A DNA stretch of 64,000 nt from Methylovirgula sp963708155 (GTDB lineage: Bacteria; Pseudomonadota; Alphaproteobacteria; Rhizobiales; Beijerinckiaceae), in the NCBI GenBank assembly GCA_963708155.1, contig OY970183.1:2356001-2420000 (forward strand), in the 5' to 3' direction. Below the pieces are notes generated by a model, which saw nothing but the letters and a program-made list of their open reading frames with translations, was not told the origin of the DNA and did not search any database. Made by a program: the position numbers and the translations under genes. Position 1 is the first letter of the stretch. The number at the start of each line of letters is the position of its first letter. Shown here one piece after another: positions 28,758 to 36,603 of this stretch.

Positions 28758-29289
28758 ATGGACGTCATCGAAACAGACCGACTGATTTTGCGAAACTTCC
28801 GGCAGGGGGATGCCGCCGATCTGTTTGCCTATTTGCGCGAACCCAGGTCGAGTTGTTTCCTCGATCTCAGGCTCGCGAAATCTCGACGCCGCGCAAGCGG
28901 AAGTGGCGGCCCGCGGTAGCAGCGATGGGCATATCGCCGTGTGTTTGCAGAGCTCCGGCCGGCTGATCGGCGATTTGGCCTGCTTGCACGAGCCTCCCGA
29001 CACATATTCGGTTGGGTGGAATTTTAACGCGGATTTCGGCGGTACCGGCTACGCGTCAGAGGCCGCGCGGGCGCTCTTCGAGCATTTGTTCGCGGTGAAG
29101 CGAGCACGGCGTCTTTACGCCTATGTGGAGGAGAACAACATCGCCTCGCAACGCTTGTGCGAAAGATTGGGGATGAGGAGGGAGGGACTGTTCAAAGAGT
29201 TCGTATCGTTCGTGGCCGAAGACGACGGCGCCCCAAGATTCGAGAACACGATGCAATACGCCATCCTACGCAAGGAGTGGGCGGCGTGA
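28758..29289 (+). CDS. GNAT family N-acetyltransferase (RimJ/RimL type), one frameshift
   Basis: About 176 residues after repair. MDVIETDRLILRNFRQGDAADLFAYL is the typical start of RimJ-like acetyltransferases. The acetyl-CoA-binding region follows in another frame: ADFGGTGYASEAARALFEHLF, then ARRLYAYVEENNIASQRLCERLGMRREG. The frame changes near 28857, within a stretch where homologues have few conserved residues. GAGGAAG precedes the ATG at 28758. Substrates of this group range from ribosomal protein N-termini to small amines or antibiotics; nothing here indicates which. It is not co-directional with the bufferin operon downstream. Confidence 0.75.
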
Positions 29290-29320
29290 CGAGCAGCTCT
29301 GACTTTTGCTCGCAGGGCCC

Positions 29321-29407
29321 GTCTCGAAGGACAACAAGTGGGCGCTGCTCTCTTCCTTCGAGACGCGCCGCCATCTTTGATGGCCAAATCGCGCGAGCGC
29401 GATTTGG
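29321..29407. repeat. pair of perfect palindromes in the gap before the doxX gene
   Basis: GTCTCGAAGGA (29321-29331) is mirrored by TCCTTCGAGAC (29354-29364). Next, CCAAATCGCG (29384-29393) and CGCGATTTGG (29398-29407) form a 10-base stem with a four-base loop. No T-run follows. The composite resembles an intergenic mobile or REP-like element between the convergent GNAT and bufferin transcription units, and could also slow transcription from either side. Confidence 0.5.
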
Positions 29408-29562
29408 CTGACGCTGCTTAGAATGAGGGGCGCGCGACCATCCGTCCGCGCCGATCAGCCCTATCTGCGAAACTGGACATCGATTCTGAGCCAAGGGGCG
29501 CCAGGCTTGGTGCGGTCCAGGCCGGCGGCAACGGCCTGAAGCGCTTATTGATCGACGGTTCC

Positions 29563-30051
29563 TTACTGTGACGCTGTCGATCTCAGTCCAAAATGCTTGG
29601 CGATGAAATGATCGAGCGAGATCAGCCCTGGTCCGCGCGTGATGACGAGCAAGAAGCAGGTCGCCCATACGCCATGCGTCGGCCACGCATCAGGATAGAC
29701 GAATATCTCGATGATCGAGGTCATGATCAAAAGCGAGAGGGCGGCGAAGCGGCTCCCGAGGCCGAGCACGAGCAGAATGGGGAAGAAATGCTCGGCAAAG
29801 GCCGCGCCATAAGCTGCGGCGGTTGGATCGACAAGCGGCAGCTTGTATTCGTCCTGAAAGAGCGCGATGGCGCTGTCGCTCAAATGCCAACCTTCGATTT
29901 TCGTCTGTCCAGATTGCCAGAAGACGGCTGCCGGAAACACACGGGCGGCAAGGCCCAGCACCCAATAGGGCAAAGATTCGAGCAGGCCGATGAGGCGCGC
30001 AGCAAGCTGCACCAATGGACCTTGTTTTTTCGGAAGCGTAACGGTGCTCAT
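29563..30051 (-). CDS. DoxX family membrane protein of the bufferin operon
   Basis: A 162-residue four-helix membrane protein of the DoxX group: helices around LLESLPYWVLGLAARVFPAAVFW, AFAEHFFPILLVLGLGSRFAALSLLIMTSII and THGVWATCFLLVITRGPGLISLDHFI. The start MSTVTLPKKQG at 30051 is five bases after the stop of the DUF2063 gene, so it is the last gene of the precursor-DUF692-DUF2063-DoxX operon. DoxX proteins recur in this operon type; a role in membrane redox chemistry or export is assumed but not established. The trailing sequence to 29408 shows no clear terminator. Confidence 0.85.
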   Translation of the reverse strand: MSTVTLPKKQGPLVQLAARLIGLLESLPYWVLGLAARVFPAAVFWQSGQTKIEGWHLSDSAIALFQDEYKLPLVDPTAAAYGAAFAEHFFPILLVLGLGSRFAALSLLIMTSIIEIFVYPDAWPTHGVWATCFLLVITRGPGLISLDHFIAKHFGLRSTASQ

Positions 30052-30056
30052 GATCT

Positions 30057-30806
30057 TTATCCTTCGGAAGCTTGGAATATTTGTGAGACAAGGCCGGTGC
30101 TGAAGAGCGCAGCGAGGTTGAACGCGAGATCGAACGCGGGAGCCGCGGCGAGCGCTGTTTCGGTCGCTTCGGCGAGAGTCGCCGACTGCGCCAGCGCCAC
30201 CACAAAGGCCGCGCCGCCGGGGGGCAAAGCCCGGACCTCGACATCGAATTCGGGCCGCGAGATCAGCGCGGCTTCGCCACGCCAATCTTCGATCTCCTCG
30301 AGGGGCCGCTCGCCCGAATTCATCGCCCAGATGGTGACGATCGGATAGGCGGAGTCGATAACGGCAACGGCTGGATGAAGCGTGACCCGCAAATCGCCGA
30401 GCGTCTCGGGCGAGAGCTGCGTCAGCGTATCGGGGCCAAGTGGCGTTGCATCGGCGGCATGATAAGCGTGCGTGCGGGCGGCTTCGAGCCGCGCCAAATC
30501 GCGGAGATAGGGCAGTTCGGCGCAGGCGGGAAGGCGGTCGAGAAAGTCCGCGAAGCCGTCGCCATAGAGCGCCAACATCCGCGATGTTGGCGGATGTTGC
30601 CTCACGAAAAGGCGCGCCGCCTGCATGAAGAAATCTTCGCCGACGACACCGCGCACGGCCGGAAAACGTTCAGCCAGGGCCTCGACGAGACTCAAGGCAA
30701 CATTATTGCGGTAGATCGCAAAGCGGCTGCGATAGGCGGTGTCGATCGTGTCCGGGACCGGCCTGTCCGGATCGAGGACGGCTGCCGCGAAATTTTCTTC
30801 CATCAT
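30057..30806 (-). CDS. bufC: DUF2063 protein, partner of the DUF692 oxidase (BufC/HvfC type)
   Basis: A 249-residue protein. The N-terminal DUF2063 domain shows RFAIYRNNVALSLVEALAERFPAVRGVVGEDFFMQAARLFVRQHPPTS, a near-diagnostic family segment; the C-terminal part is a winged-helix-like RiPP-recognition region in related proteins. It should bind the precursor peptide and deliver it to the DUF692 enzyme. Two adjacent ATGs at 30806 and 30803 are possible starts. It begins three bases after the DUF692 stop. In published systems of this kind the two proteins form a complex and both are needed for peptide modification. Confidence 0.88.
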   Translation of the reverse strand: MMEENFAAAVLDPDRPVPDTIDTAYRSRFAIYRNNVALSLVEALAERFPAVRGVVGEDFFMQAARLFVRQHPPTSRMLALYGDGFADFLDRLPACAELPYLRDLARLEAARTHAYHAADATPLGPDTLTQLSPETLGDLRVTLHPAVAVIDSAYPIVTIWAMNSGERPLEEIEDWRGEAALISRPEFDVEVRALPPGGAAFVVALAQSATLAEATETALAAAPAFDLAFNLAALFSTGLVSQIFQASEG

Positions 30807-30809
30807 GGC

Positions 30810-31676
30810 TCAGGCCGCCTCGTCGGTTGGCGTTTTCGTCCGCGCGGCTTGCAGCAAGGCGTTGGCCGTCGCGGCTTCGGCGGCGAGGGGCGCCCATGCC
30901 GGCACGTCATTGTCGCGCTCGATCAGGCTCGGCAGCGGCCCGGTTCGCGCGAGCACATGCTCGTAAAGTGCGAAGACCGGATCGGCGATGGGCGCCCCGT
31001 GCGTATCGATGAGCATGGCGCGGCCTTCGGCATCGTCCGCCGCGCTGTGACCGGCGAGGTGGATTTCCCCGACATATCCGAGCGGGAAGGCGTCGAGATA
31101 GATCTGCGGATCGAAGCCCAGATTAATGGCGCTGACATAGACATTGTTGATGTCGAGTAGCAGGCCGCATCCGGTCCGGGCGGCAAGCTCCGCGAGGAAT
31201 TGCGGTTCCGCTATCGTGCCATCCGAGAAGCTCAGATAGCTCGCGGGGTTTTCGATCAGGACGCGACGCTGCAATGTGTTCTGCAATTCATCGACATGCG
31301 CGGCGACGCGGGCAAGGCTTGCTTGGTTCAGCGGCAGCGGCAGAAGATCGTTGAAAAAGGTTTCGTGGTGCGAGGCCCAGGCCAGATGTTCGGAAAAGCT
31401 CTGCGGCTGGTAGCGCTCGCACAGGTCTTTCAGCCGCGCGAGATGTGCCTTGTCGAGCGGTCCGCTGCCGCCGATCGAGAGGCCGACCCCGTGGATCGAG
31501 AGCGCATAGTCGCGCCGCAGAGCGGCGAGCTGCGCATGTGGGGCGCCGCCGGCGCCGAAATAATTCTCGGCATGGACCTCGAAGAAGCCGACCGCGGCGG
31601 GGCCTGCGGCGATTGCGGCAAAATGTTGCGGCTTGAAGCCGAGGCCGACCTCGGCAGGAAGCGGAGCGAGAGTCAT
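30810..31676 (-). CDS. bufB: DUF692 multinuclear iron-dependent oxidative enzyme (BufB/HvfB type)
   Basis: A 288-residue TIM-barrel enzyme of the MNIO (DUF692) family, which oxidises cysteines in ribosomal peptides to thiooxazole- or oxazolone-type groups using two or three iron ions. Likely metal-site segments are EVHAENYF (about residues 33-40), SIHGVGLSIGG (60-70), SEHLAW (95-100), LIENPASYLSF, LLLDINNVYVSAINLG and EIHLAGH. The start at 31676 (MTLAPLPAEVGLGFKPQH) is the family N-terminus; the open frame upstream is not homologous. It lies directly downstream of the precursor gene and upstream of its DUF2063 partner, a layout that defines the copper-binding bufferin pathway. Confidence 0.92.
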   Translation of the reverse strand: MTLAPLPAEVGLGFKPQHFAAIAAGPAAVGFFEVHAENYFGAGGAPHAQLAALRRDYALSIHGVGLSIGGSGPLDKAHLARLKDLCERYQPQSFSEHLAWASHHETFFNDLLPLPLNQASLARVAAHVDELQNTLQRRVLIENPASYLSFSDGTIAEPQFLAELAARTGCGLLLDINNVYVSAINLGFDPQIYLDAFPLGYVGEIHLAGHSAADDAEGRAMLIDTHGAPIADPVFALYEHVLARTGPLPSLIERDNDVPAWAPLAAEAATANALLQAARTKTPTDEAA

Positions 31677-31735
31677 GGCAGGTTTCCGGGGAAAAAGGCG
31701 GCGCGCAGGCGCTGGGCCCGCACGCCGCTTACACA

Positions 31736-32017
31736 TCAGGACTTTTCGGTCAGGGAGCCGGTGCCACGCGGCGTCTTTATCGTGGTGCAGGTGCCCTTGG
31801 GCACGAGCTTGAAATAATGGCCATCGTAATCGATCGGCTGCGTTCCGGCGCAGGTCGTCCCGGCGCCCGCGGCGCAATCGTTATGGCCTTTGAGCGCGAC
31901 GCCGAAGCATTTTTCGGTCTTCTTGGTGTCCGCCTGCGCCTGCGCGCAGGTGAGCAGGACGGCTGCGGCGAGCGAGGAAGCCAGCGTGGCCTTGGTCAAC
32001 AGAGATTTGGCGGTCAT
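31736..32017 (-). CDS. bufA: DUF2282 bufferin-type precursor peptide
   Basis: A 93-residue secreted precursor. MTAKSLLTKATLASSLAAAVLLTCAQAQA is a Sec signal peptide with a likely cut after residue 29. The mature part holds four cysteines at 37, 48, 56 and 77: EKCFGVALKGHNDCAAG, TTCAGTQPIDYDG and VPKGTCTTI. This spacing matches DUF2282 bufferins, where the DUF692 enzyme converts two of the cysteines into copper-binding heterocycles and the peptide buffers copper in the periplasm. The start at 32017 removes a non-homologous N-terminal extension. A sigma-factor-type promoter lies 65 bases upstream (32083-32108). Confidence 0.9.
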   Translation of the reverse strand: MTAKSLLTKATLASSLAAAVLLTCAQAQADTKKTEKCFGVALKGHNDCAAGAGTTCAGTQPIDYDGHYFKLVPKGTCTTIKTPRGTGSLTEKS

Positions 32018-32082
32018 TAATAACTCCCCGAGCCTTGCTTTGAGGGTGATTTGGAGGCGGGTTCGCACCCGCATGGCCTTAG

Positions 32083-32108
32083 TACGGCGCCGTGCCGGAA
32101 CCCGTTAC
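32083..32108 (-). promoter_or_regulatory. ECF-type promoter of the bufferin operon
   Basis: On the - strand GTAACG (32108-32103), exactly 16 bases, then CGTA (32086-32083). The same -35 word and spacing occur in the opposite direction before the sigma factor gene. Caulobacter SigF promoters are, as I recall, GTAACC-N16-CGAA, so the match is close. Transcription would start about 55-60 bases before the bufA ATG. Confidence 0.75.
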
Positions 32109-32165
32109 GGCTGCGCCGGGGGAAATAAATCACGAAGGCGTGACAAGACTAAGCGAAAAAGGCAT

Positions 32166-32191
32166 GTAACGGCGGGCGGGGCTTTTGCGAA
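32166..32191 (+). promoter_or_regulatory. ECF-type autoregulatory promoter of the sigma factor gene
   Basis: GTAACG (32166-32171), 16 bases, CGAA (32188-32191), with the GTG start of the sigma factor gene at 32207. The leader would be about 10 nucleotides. It is the mirror partner of the promoter at 32083-32108 and implies that the sigma factor drives its own operon and the bufferin operon together. Confidence 0.75.
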
Positions 32192-32206
32192 CAGCATAGA
32201 GGGAGC

Positions 32207-32764
32207 GTGCGGTCAGACCGAAACAGCGATTGGAGCTCACTCCTGCGCGCCGCCAATACTGGGGATTCGCTGGCCTATCAGCGTTTCCTCCGGGAACTGG
32301 CGCCGGTGCTTCGGGCGTTCGTGCGTCGCTTGCTGGCGCGCTCCAGTTCGGCAAGCGTCGATGTCGAGGATATCGTGCAGGAAATTTTGCTGGCTATTCA
32401 TTTGAAACGGCAGACCTGGATCGAGACCGCGCCGGTCACGCCCTGGGTCTTTACGATCGCACGTCACAAAACCATCGACGCGCTGCGCCGGCGCGGCCGG
32501 CATATCGACGTGCCGATCGATGATTTTTCCGAGAGCCTCGCTTCGGATACGGCGGAGCCGGACCTCGCCGGCGTCTATATCGATAGACAGCTCGGCGCGC
32601 TGCCGGAGGGCCAGCGCAAGGTCGTGCAAGCAATTGCGGTCGCGGGGGATTCCATTTCCGAGGCGGCCGAGAAGCTGATGATGACGCAAGGCGCGGTCCG
32701 GGTCGCCCTGCATCGCGGGCTTGCCGCGATCGCCGCGCGCACCAAGGGAGGTGGCGCGGCATGA
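32207..32764 (+). CDS. sigF: ECF sigma factor, SigF type
   Basis: A 185-residue extracytoplasmic-function sigma factor. Region 2 (YQRFLRELAPVLRAFVRRLL, then DVEDIVQEILLAIH, then PVTPWVFTIARHKTIDALRR) reads the -10 element; region 4 (SISEAAEKLMMTQGAVRVALHRGLAAI) reads the -35. The GTG at 32207 is the only start that leaves a complete region 2 and follows GAGGGAGC, though spacing is short. It overlaps the anti-sigma gene by four bases (ATGA at 32761-32764). In Caulobacter the homologous SigF-NrsF pair controls the equivalent DUF2282/DUF692 operon in response to copper and other metals. Confidence 0.92.
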   Translation: MRSDRNSDWSSLLRAANTGDSLAYQRFLRELAPVLRAFVRRLLARSSSASVDVEDIVQEILLAIHLKRQTWIETAPVTPWVFTIARHKTIDALRRRGRHIDVPIDDFSESLASDTAEPDLAGVYIDRQLGALPEGQRKVVQAIAVAGDSISEAAEKLMMTQGAVRVALHRGLAAIAARTKGGGAA

Positions 32765-33396
32765 AGACAGACGATCTGATCCGCACTCTCGCCGTCGATG
32801 ACACGCCGCGCCTGTCGCTGGTGCGGGCGCTCGTCTATGGCTTTTTGCCGGGTGTGGTGGTTTCGCTCATCTTTTATGCGCTGGTGATCGGCCCGCGGCC
32901 GCATCTTGCCGAATTGCTGCCGTCGCCGCGCATTCTGTTCAAGATCGTCTTCCCCATCGCGGTCTTCGCCTGTGCCGGCCCGCTCGCTTTGCAATTGGCC
33001 AGGCCGCGCGGCGATCCGCGCCCGCTCGTCTATGTCCTGGTCGGGCTGCTGATCGTATTGGCCGCTGCCGTGGTGATCGAGCTCCTCGTGCTGCCGCCGG
33101 ATCTCTGGCGTGTGCGGCTCATCGGCCATAATGCGCGCGTCTGCCTCGTGCTGATCCCGCTCATGTCGGCGGCGCCGCTCGTCGGCACGCTGATCGCGCT
33201 GCATCGCGGCGCGGCGTCGAATCCGGGGCTGGCGGGTGCCATTGCGGGCCTGTTCGCGGGGGCGTTCGGTGCGGCTCTTTATGCCACCCATTGCCCGGAC
33301 GATTCGCCGCTCTTCGTCGCGACCTGGTATTCGATTGCCATCCTGATCGTGATGAGCGTCGGCGCTCTGGCGGGGAGCCGCTTCCTGCGCTGGTGA
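32761..33396 (+). CDS. nrsF: DUF1109 membrane anti-sigma factor, NrsF type
   Basis: A 211-residue inner-membrane protein with six predicted helices, of the DUF1109/NrsF family. The N-terminal cytoplasmic segment MKTDDLIRTLAVDDTP is where such proteins hold the sigma factor; RLIGHNARVCLVLIPLMSAAPLVGTLIALHRGA and ALYATHCPDDSPLFVATWYS are family landmarks. Cysteines in the periplasmic-side loops (around VCLV and ATHCPDD) are the expected metal or redox sensors. Translationally coupled to sigF. Loss of the interaction on metal binding would release SigF and switch on both divergent promoters. Confidence 0.9.
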   Translation: MKTDDLIRTLAVDDTPRLSLVRALVYGFLPGVVVSLIFYALVIGPRPHLAELLPSPRILFKIVFPIAVFACAGPLALQLARPRGDPRPLVYVLVGLLIVLAAAVVIELLVLPPDLWRVRLIGHNARVCLVLIPLMSAAPLVGTLIALHRGAASNPGLAGAIAGLFAGAFGAALYATHCPDDSPLFVATWYSIAILIVMSVGALAGSRFLRW

Positions 33397-33443
33397 GCGC
33401 GATCTGGAAACGTGGATCCCGGTTTTCCGGAAGGATCGCGCTC
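33395..33443. repeat. dispersed palindromic element with bidirectional hairpin
   Basis: GAGCGCGATC (33395-33404) and GATCGCGCTC (33434-33443) are perfect inverted arms; the interior holds TGGAAA and TTTTCC, which extend the stem. It overlaps the nrsF stop and ends eight bases before the regA stop on the other strand, so it sits exactly between convergent genes. This GGAAACC-GGTTTTCC centre is a familiar intergenic palindrome of Rhizobiales. Confidence 0.65.
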
Positions 33444-33450
33444 AAACACG

Positions 33451-33984
33451 TTATTTCACCTGCCGCTTTTCCAGCTTGCGGGCAAGTGTGCGCCGATGCA
33501 TGCCGAGTCGCCGCGCCGTCTCGGAAATGTTGAAATCGGCTTCGACCAGCGTGCGATGGATATGTTCCCATTCGAGCGTTTTGATCGATGTCGGCCGTTC
33601 CGTCAGCGGCACTTCGGCATTGCCGGCCGATTTCTTGAAGGCTTCCTCGATGTCGTCGGTGTTCGATGGCTTGGCGAGATAATGACAGGCGCCAAGCTTT
33701 ATCGCCTCGACCGCGGTGGCGATGCTGGCATAGCCGGTCAGGACGACGATCAGCATATCGGGATTGTGCGCGTGCAGCGCCTCGACGCAGGAGAGGCCGG
33801 AGCCGCCGCCGAGCTTGAGGTCCACGACCGCATAGCCGGGCGTCCGCGTCTCGAGCAGCGCGTTCACGCCGGCCAGGGTCTCGGCGTTCAACACCTCGTA
33901 GTCGCGCCGTTCGAACGAGCGCCTCAGCGTATTGGCGAAGGCGGCATCGTCTTCGACGATCATCAGCAGGCGCTTATTCGGCAT
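33451..33984 (-). CDS. regA: redox response regulator RegA/PrrA/ActR
   Basis: A 177-residue response regulator. The receiver domain has the acidic pocket EDD (11-13), phosphoacceptor Asp55 in VVDLKLGGGSGL, and YLAKPSN with the conserved lysine; a four-proline-poor linker leads to the Fis-type helix-turn-helix NISETARRLGMHRRTLARKLEKR, which is almost invariant in RegA homologues. It globally controls respiration, carbon and nitrogen fixation genes by redox state. The start at 33984 overlaps the sensor kinase gene by 11 bases. Its place behind cyo and surf1 suggests it tunes oxidase expression. Confidence 0.93.
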   Translation of the reverse strand: MPNKRLLMIVEDDAAFANTLRRSFERRDYEVLNAETLAGVNALLETRTPGYAVVDLKLGGGSGLSCVEALHAHNPDMLIVVLTGYASIATAVEAIKLGACHYLAKPSNTDDIEEAFKKSAGNAEVPLTERPTSIKTLEWEHIHRTLVEADFNISETARRLGMHRRTLARKLEKRQVK

Positions 33985-35350
33985 GACGGGGCGCTCCAAT
34001 CGCCAGGGCTGTCAACGGCAGACGTATAATGACGCTGGCGCCCCGGCTCGGGCGATTGCGCGCCTCGACAGTGCCGCCGAGTTTTCTGACCACATTGACC
34101 ACAAGGAAAAGTCCAAGGCCGCGCCCGCGATGACCCTTGCTCGATTGGTAAGGCCGGCCGAAATTGGCGAGGATGCCGGGTGCGAAACCGGAGCCGATGT
34201 CGCTGACCTCGAGGACGAGAGCATCCTTGTCGCGCGCCGCCGAGAAACTGATCCAGCTTGGCGAGGCTTCAGCGGCGTTGTCGAGCACATTGAAGACGAT
34301 TTGCTTCAGCGTCGTGTCCGAGACGATCGGCAGGTCGGCGCCGAATTTGTTCTGATAGGTGAGCGCGGTTGCCGGGCGTCCTGCTCGCCAGCTCGCCACG
34401 ACATCGTCGAGGAACTTCGTCACGGTCGTAACGCCCGGGGCCTCGCCGCGTGCCTCGCCGGCGGACAGCAGGATGTCGGTGACGATGGCTTTGCAGCGGG
34501 TGACCGCCGTCTGCATCTCCTCGACTTCCTGACTCATCTCCGCATTTGCCTTGATGGCAGGCATACGCCGCCAATCGCCGAGGATGACGGAAAGCGAGGC
34601 GAGGGGCGTGCCCAGTTCATGCGCCGCGCCGGTCGCCAGCAGGCCGATGCGGACGATATGATCTTCCTCGATGGCGTTCTGCCGTAGCGCGGCGAGGCGG
34701 CTGTCGCGCTCACGCAGATTGCGGGAGATGCGGGTGATGAAGACGACCAGCAACGCCGCATTGATGATGAAGCAGACGAGCATCCCGATGATGTGGAGGG
34801 AAAACATGTCGCCGTCCCAGCGACGTGGCATTAGCAGTGGATGGTGAAAGCTGACGAGAACGACGAAGCCGGTGAACGAAAGCGCGACGATGAGCCACGT
34901 CGATTGGGCGTCGAGCAGCACTGCCGCCATCGTCACCTGCAACAGATAGAGCGAGACGAAGGGGTTGGTCGCGCCGCCGCTGAGCCAGAGCTGCGCCGTC
35001 AGCGCGAAGACATCGAGCATCGAGACGAGGAGCAGGGCCGCACTGCTGATGTCGTCATGCAAGCGCATCCACGCGAAGCTGGCGAGATTCAGCAGAATCA
35101 GCGCGCCGATCACGCCAATCATCGGCAGCAGCGGCAACGGAATGCCGAGGCCATATTGCACGAACGCGATCGTGATCAATTGCCCGACTACGGCGATCCA
35201 GCGAAACTGGACCAGCAAGAGCATGTTCTTGCGATTGGCGACGTTCGAGATCGGCGGCGCGGTCGCGGGCTCGGCCCCGATCGGCCCGATAACAGCGCCG
35301 GCGGCTTCGGTTGTCGTTTCTGCGATATTCGGCTTTTCGCGTGCTAACAT
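33974..35350 (-). CDS. regB: redox sensor histidine kinase RegB/PrrB
   Basis: A 458-residue membrane kinase with six N-terminal helices, including the ubiquinone-related WLSGGATNPFVSLYLLQV motif near residue 122. The phosphorylated histidine is His244 in the RegB-type H-box GAAHELGTPLASLS; the ATP-binding domain has NVLDNAAEASP, DIGSGFAPGIL and GRGLGLFLVVNVV. I place the start at 35350, one base after the surf1 stop, instead of a GTG 36 bases upstream inside surf1. A redox cysteine equivalent to RegB Cys265 is not evident to me. It phosphorylates RegA. Confidence 0.9.
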   Translation of the reverse strand: MLAREKPNIAETTTEAAGAVIGPIGAEPATAPPISNVANRKNMLLLVQFRWIAVVGQLITIAFVQYGLGIPLPLLPMIGVIGALILLNLASFAWMRLHDDISSAALLLVSMLDVFALTAQLWLSGGATNPFVSLYLLQVTMAAVLLDAQSTWLIVALSFTGFVVLVSFHHPLLMPRRWDGDMFSLHIIGMLVCFIINAALLVVFITRISRNLRERDSRLAALRQNAIEEDHIVRIGLLATGAAHELGTPLASLSVILGDWRRMPAIKANAEMSQEVEEMQTAVTRCKAIVTDILLSAGEARGEAPGVTTVTKFLDDVVASWRAGRPATALTYQNKFGADLPIVSDTTLKQIVFNVLDNAAEASPSWISFSAARDKDALVLEVSDIGSGFAPGILANFGRPYQSSKGHRGRGLGLFLVVNVVRKLGGTVEARNRPSRGASVIIRLPLTALAIGAPRHAE

Positions 35351-35351
35351 T

Positions 35352-36139
35352 TCACCCGGCGCTGGCGTCCGCGTTTTCGGCGTCATCCCGCCGTCGGCGC
35401 CAGTCTTCCCGGATATTATAGAGCGTTACGCCAGCTAACATCAAAGCCAGGCTGAACCAGGTCAGGGCATAGACGAGGTGGTTGTTGGGGAAGCTCAACA
35501 CCGTCAGGCCCGCGCGGGGCCATCCTGCTTTGCTCGGACCCTGCCTCGGCGTCAATGAAATAGGGCGCGACATCCTTGAGGCCGCGGGCAGCGGCGATGG
35601 CGGCGACATCGCGGGAATACCAGCGGTTCTGTCGCCGGATCATTGGGGCGCAAAAACCGTCCTTTGGGCTCACTGATCCGTAGCAGGCCGGTGACGCTCG
35701 TCTCCCCGGCGATTTCGCTATGCCGCGCGGCCGCGCGCCGGTCCGGCGGCACGAAGCCGCGATTGACGAGGACGATGAAACCCTTCGATCGGTCTGGAGC
35801 GGCGTCAGCACCCAGAAGCCTTCGCCGAGATCGGTCAGGGCCTGGACGTCGGTTTCGCGATCGTTCAGAAAGTGGCCCGCGAGGCGGACGCGGAGATATT
35901 CGTCTTTGGCTGCGGTGATCGCGGGCCAGTCGGCCGGGCCGGGTGGCGCGACAGGCGCGGCATGCACGCGCTGCGTCGACGCGGGCGATAAGATCGAGCT
36001 TCCAGGTGCGGCGATGGACTTGCCAGACGCCGAGCGCGACGAGGGCGGCAATCGCGAGAAGGGAGAGGGCGAGAAAGCCAAATCGCGCGAAGGGCGGGCG
36101 GCGTCGGGCGCTGCTGGAGCGTCGGGCGTTCACACGCAA
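35352..36139 (-). CDS. SURF1 family cytochrome oxidase biogenesis protein, several frameshifts
   Basis: The pieces reassemble into a SURF1 protein of about 260 residues: N-terminal helix FGFLALSLLAIAALVALGVWQVHRRTWKLDLI, then DEYLRVRLAGHFLNDRETDVQALTDLGEGFWVLTPL, GFIVLVNRGFVPPDRR, WYSRDVAAIAAARGLKDVAPYFIDA, and the C-terminal helix NHLVYALTWFSLALMLAGVTLYNIRED. At least four single-base shifts are needed. SURF1 helps insert haem into haem-copper oxidases, and it directly follows the cyo genes here. The start is uncertain: TTG at 36139 or GTG at 36133. No block is missing, so the gene is probably functional in the organism. Confidence 0.78.
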
Positions 36140-36167
36140 TCGCCCGAGCGCTCTGATCCTTTCTCCC

Positions 36168-36213
36168 GCATCGGATTTGCCCGAAAACCGCGTCGCACTT
36201 TTCGGTCCGATGC
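36168..36213. repeat. dispersed palindromic element between surf1 and cyoD
   Basis: GCATCGGA (36168-36175) pairs with TCCGATGC (36206-36213), and the inner CCGAAAA pairs with TTTTCGG around a CGCGTCGCAC centre. This is a well-known intergenic palindrome type in Bradyrhizobium- and Methylocystis-like genomes. It lies within the cyo-surf1-regBA unit and could act as an RNA-stabilising hairpin between cyoD and surf1. Confidence 0.6.
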
Positions 36214-36221
36214 TTTGCCCG

Positions 36222-36603
36222 TCACGGCATATCCTTCATCACGGCCGGAGTTGGCATCATGTTCGTGTCGAGGTGGTACATGACCCACAGCGAGCCGCTG
36301 AGCGTGATGAACAGGATGATGGCGGTGAAGATCAGCGCCATCAGCGTCCAGCCCCCTCGGACCGGAAGTCCACGTGCAGGAAGTAGATCATGTGCACGAC
36401 GATCTGCACGCCGGCGAAAGCCATGACCGTCAGCGCCGTCACCGTCTTGTTGGCGATGACGCCGGACATCACCAGCCAGAACGGAATGGCGGTCAGGATG
36501 ACCGAAAGGCCGAAGCCGATCAGATAGCTTTGCAGCGTGCCATGGGCGTGATCGTCGTGCGTGCGCCGTGTCCGGCGTCTTCGATATGGGCGTCAAGGCT
36601 CAT
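36222..36603 (-). CDS. cyoD: cytochrome bo3 quinol oxidase subunit IV, several frameshifts
   Basis: Repaired length about 126 residues with three membrane helices. It starts MSLDAHIEDAGHG at 36603, sharing the bases TGATG with the cyoC stop, and continues as LQSYLIGFGLSVILTAIPFWLV, then TVMAFAGVQIVVHMIYFLHVDF and finally LMALIFTAIILFITLSGSLWVMYHLDTNMM. At least two frame changes (near 36350 and 36545) separate these parts. Subunit IV assists assembly of the quinol oxidase and its copper site. All three helices are present. Confidence 0.82.
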
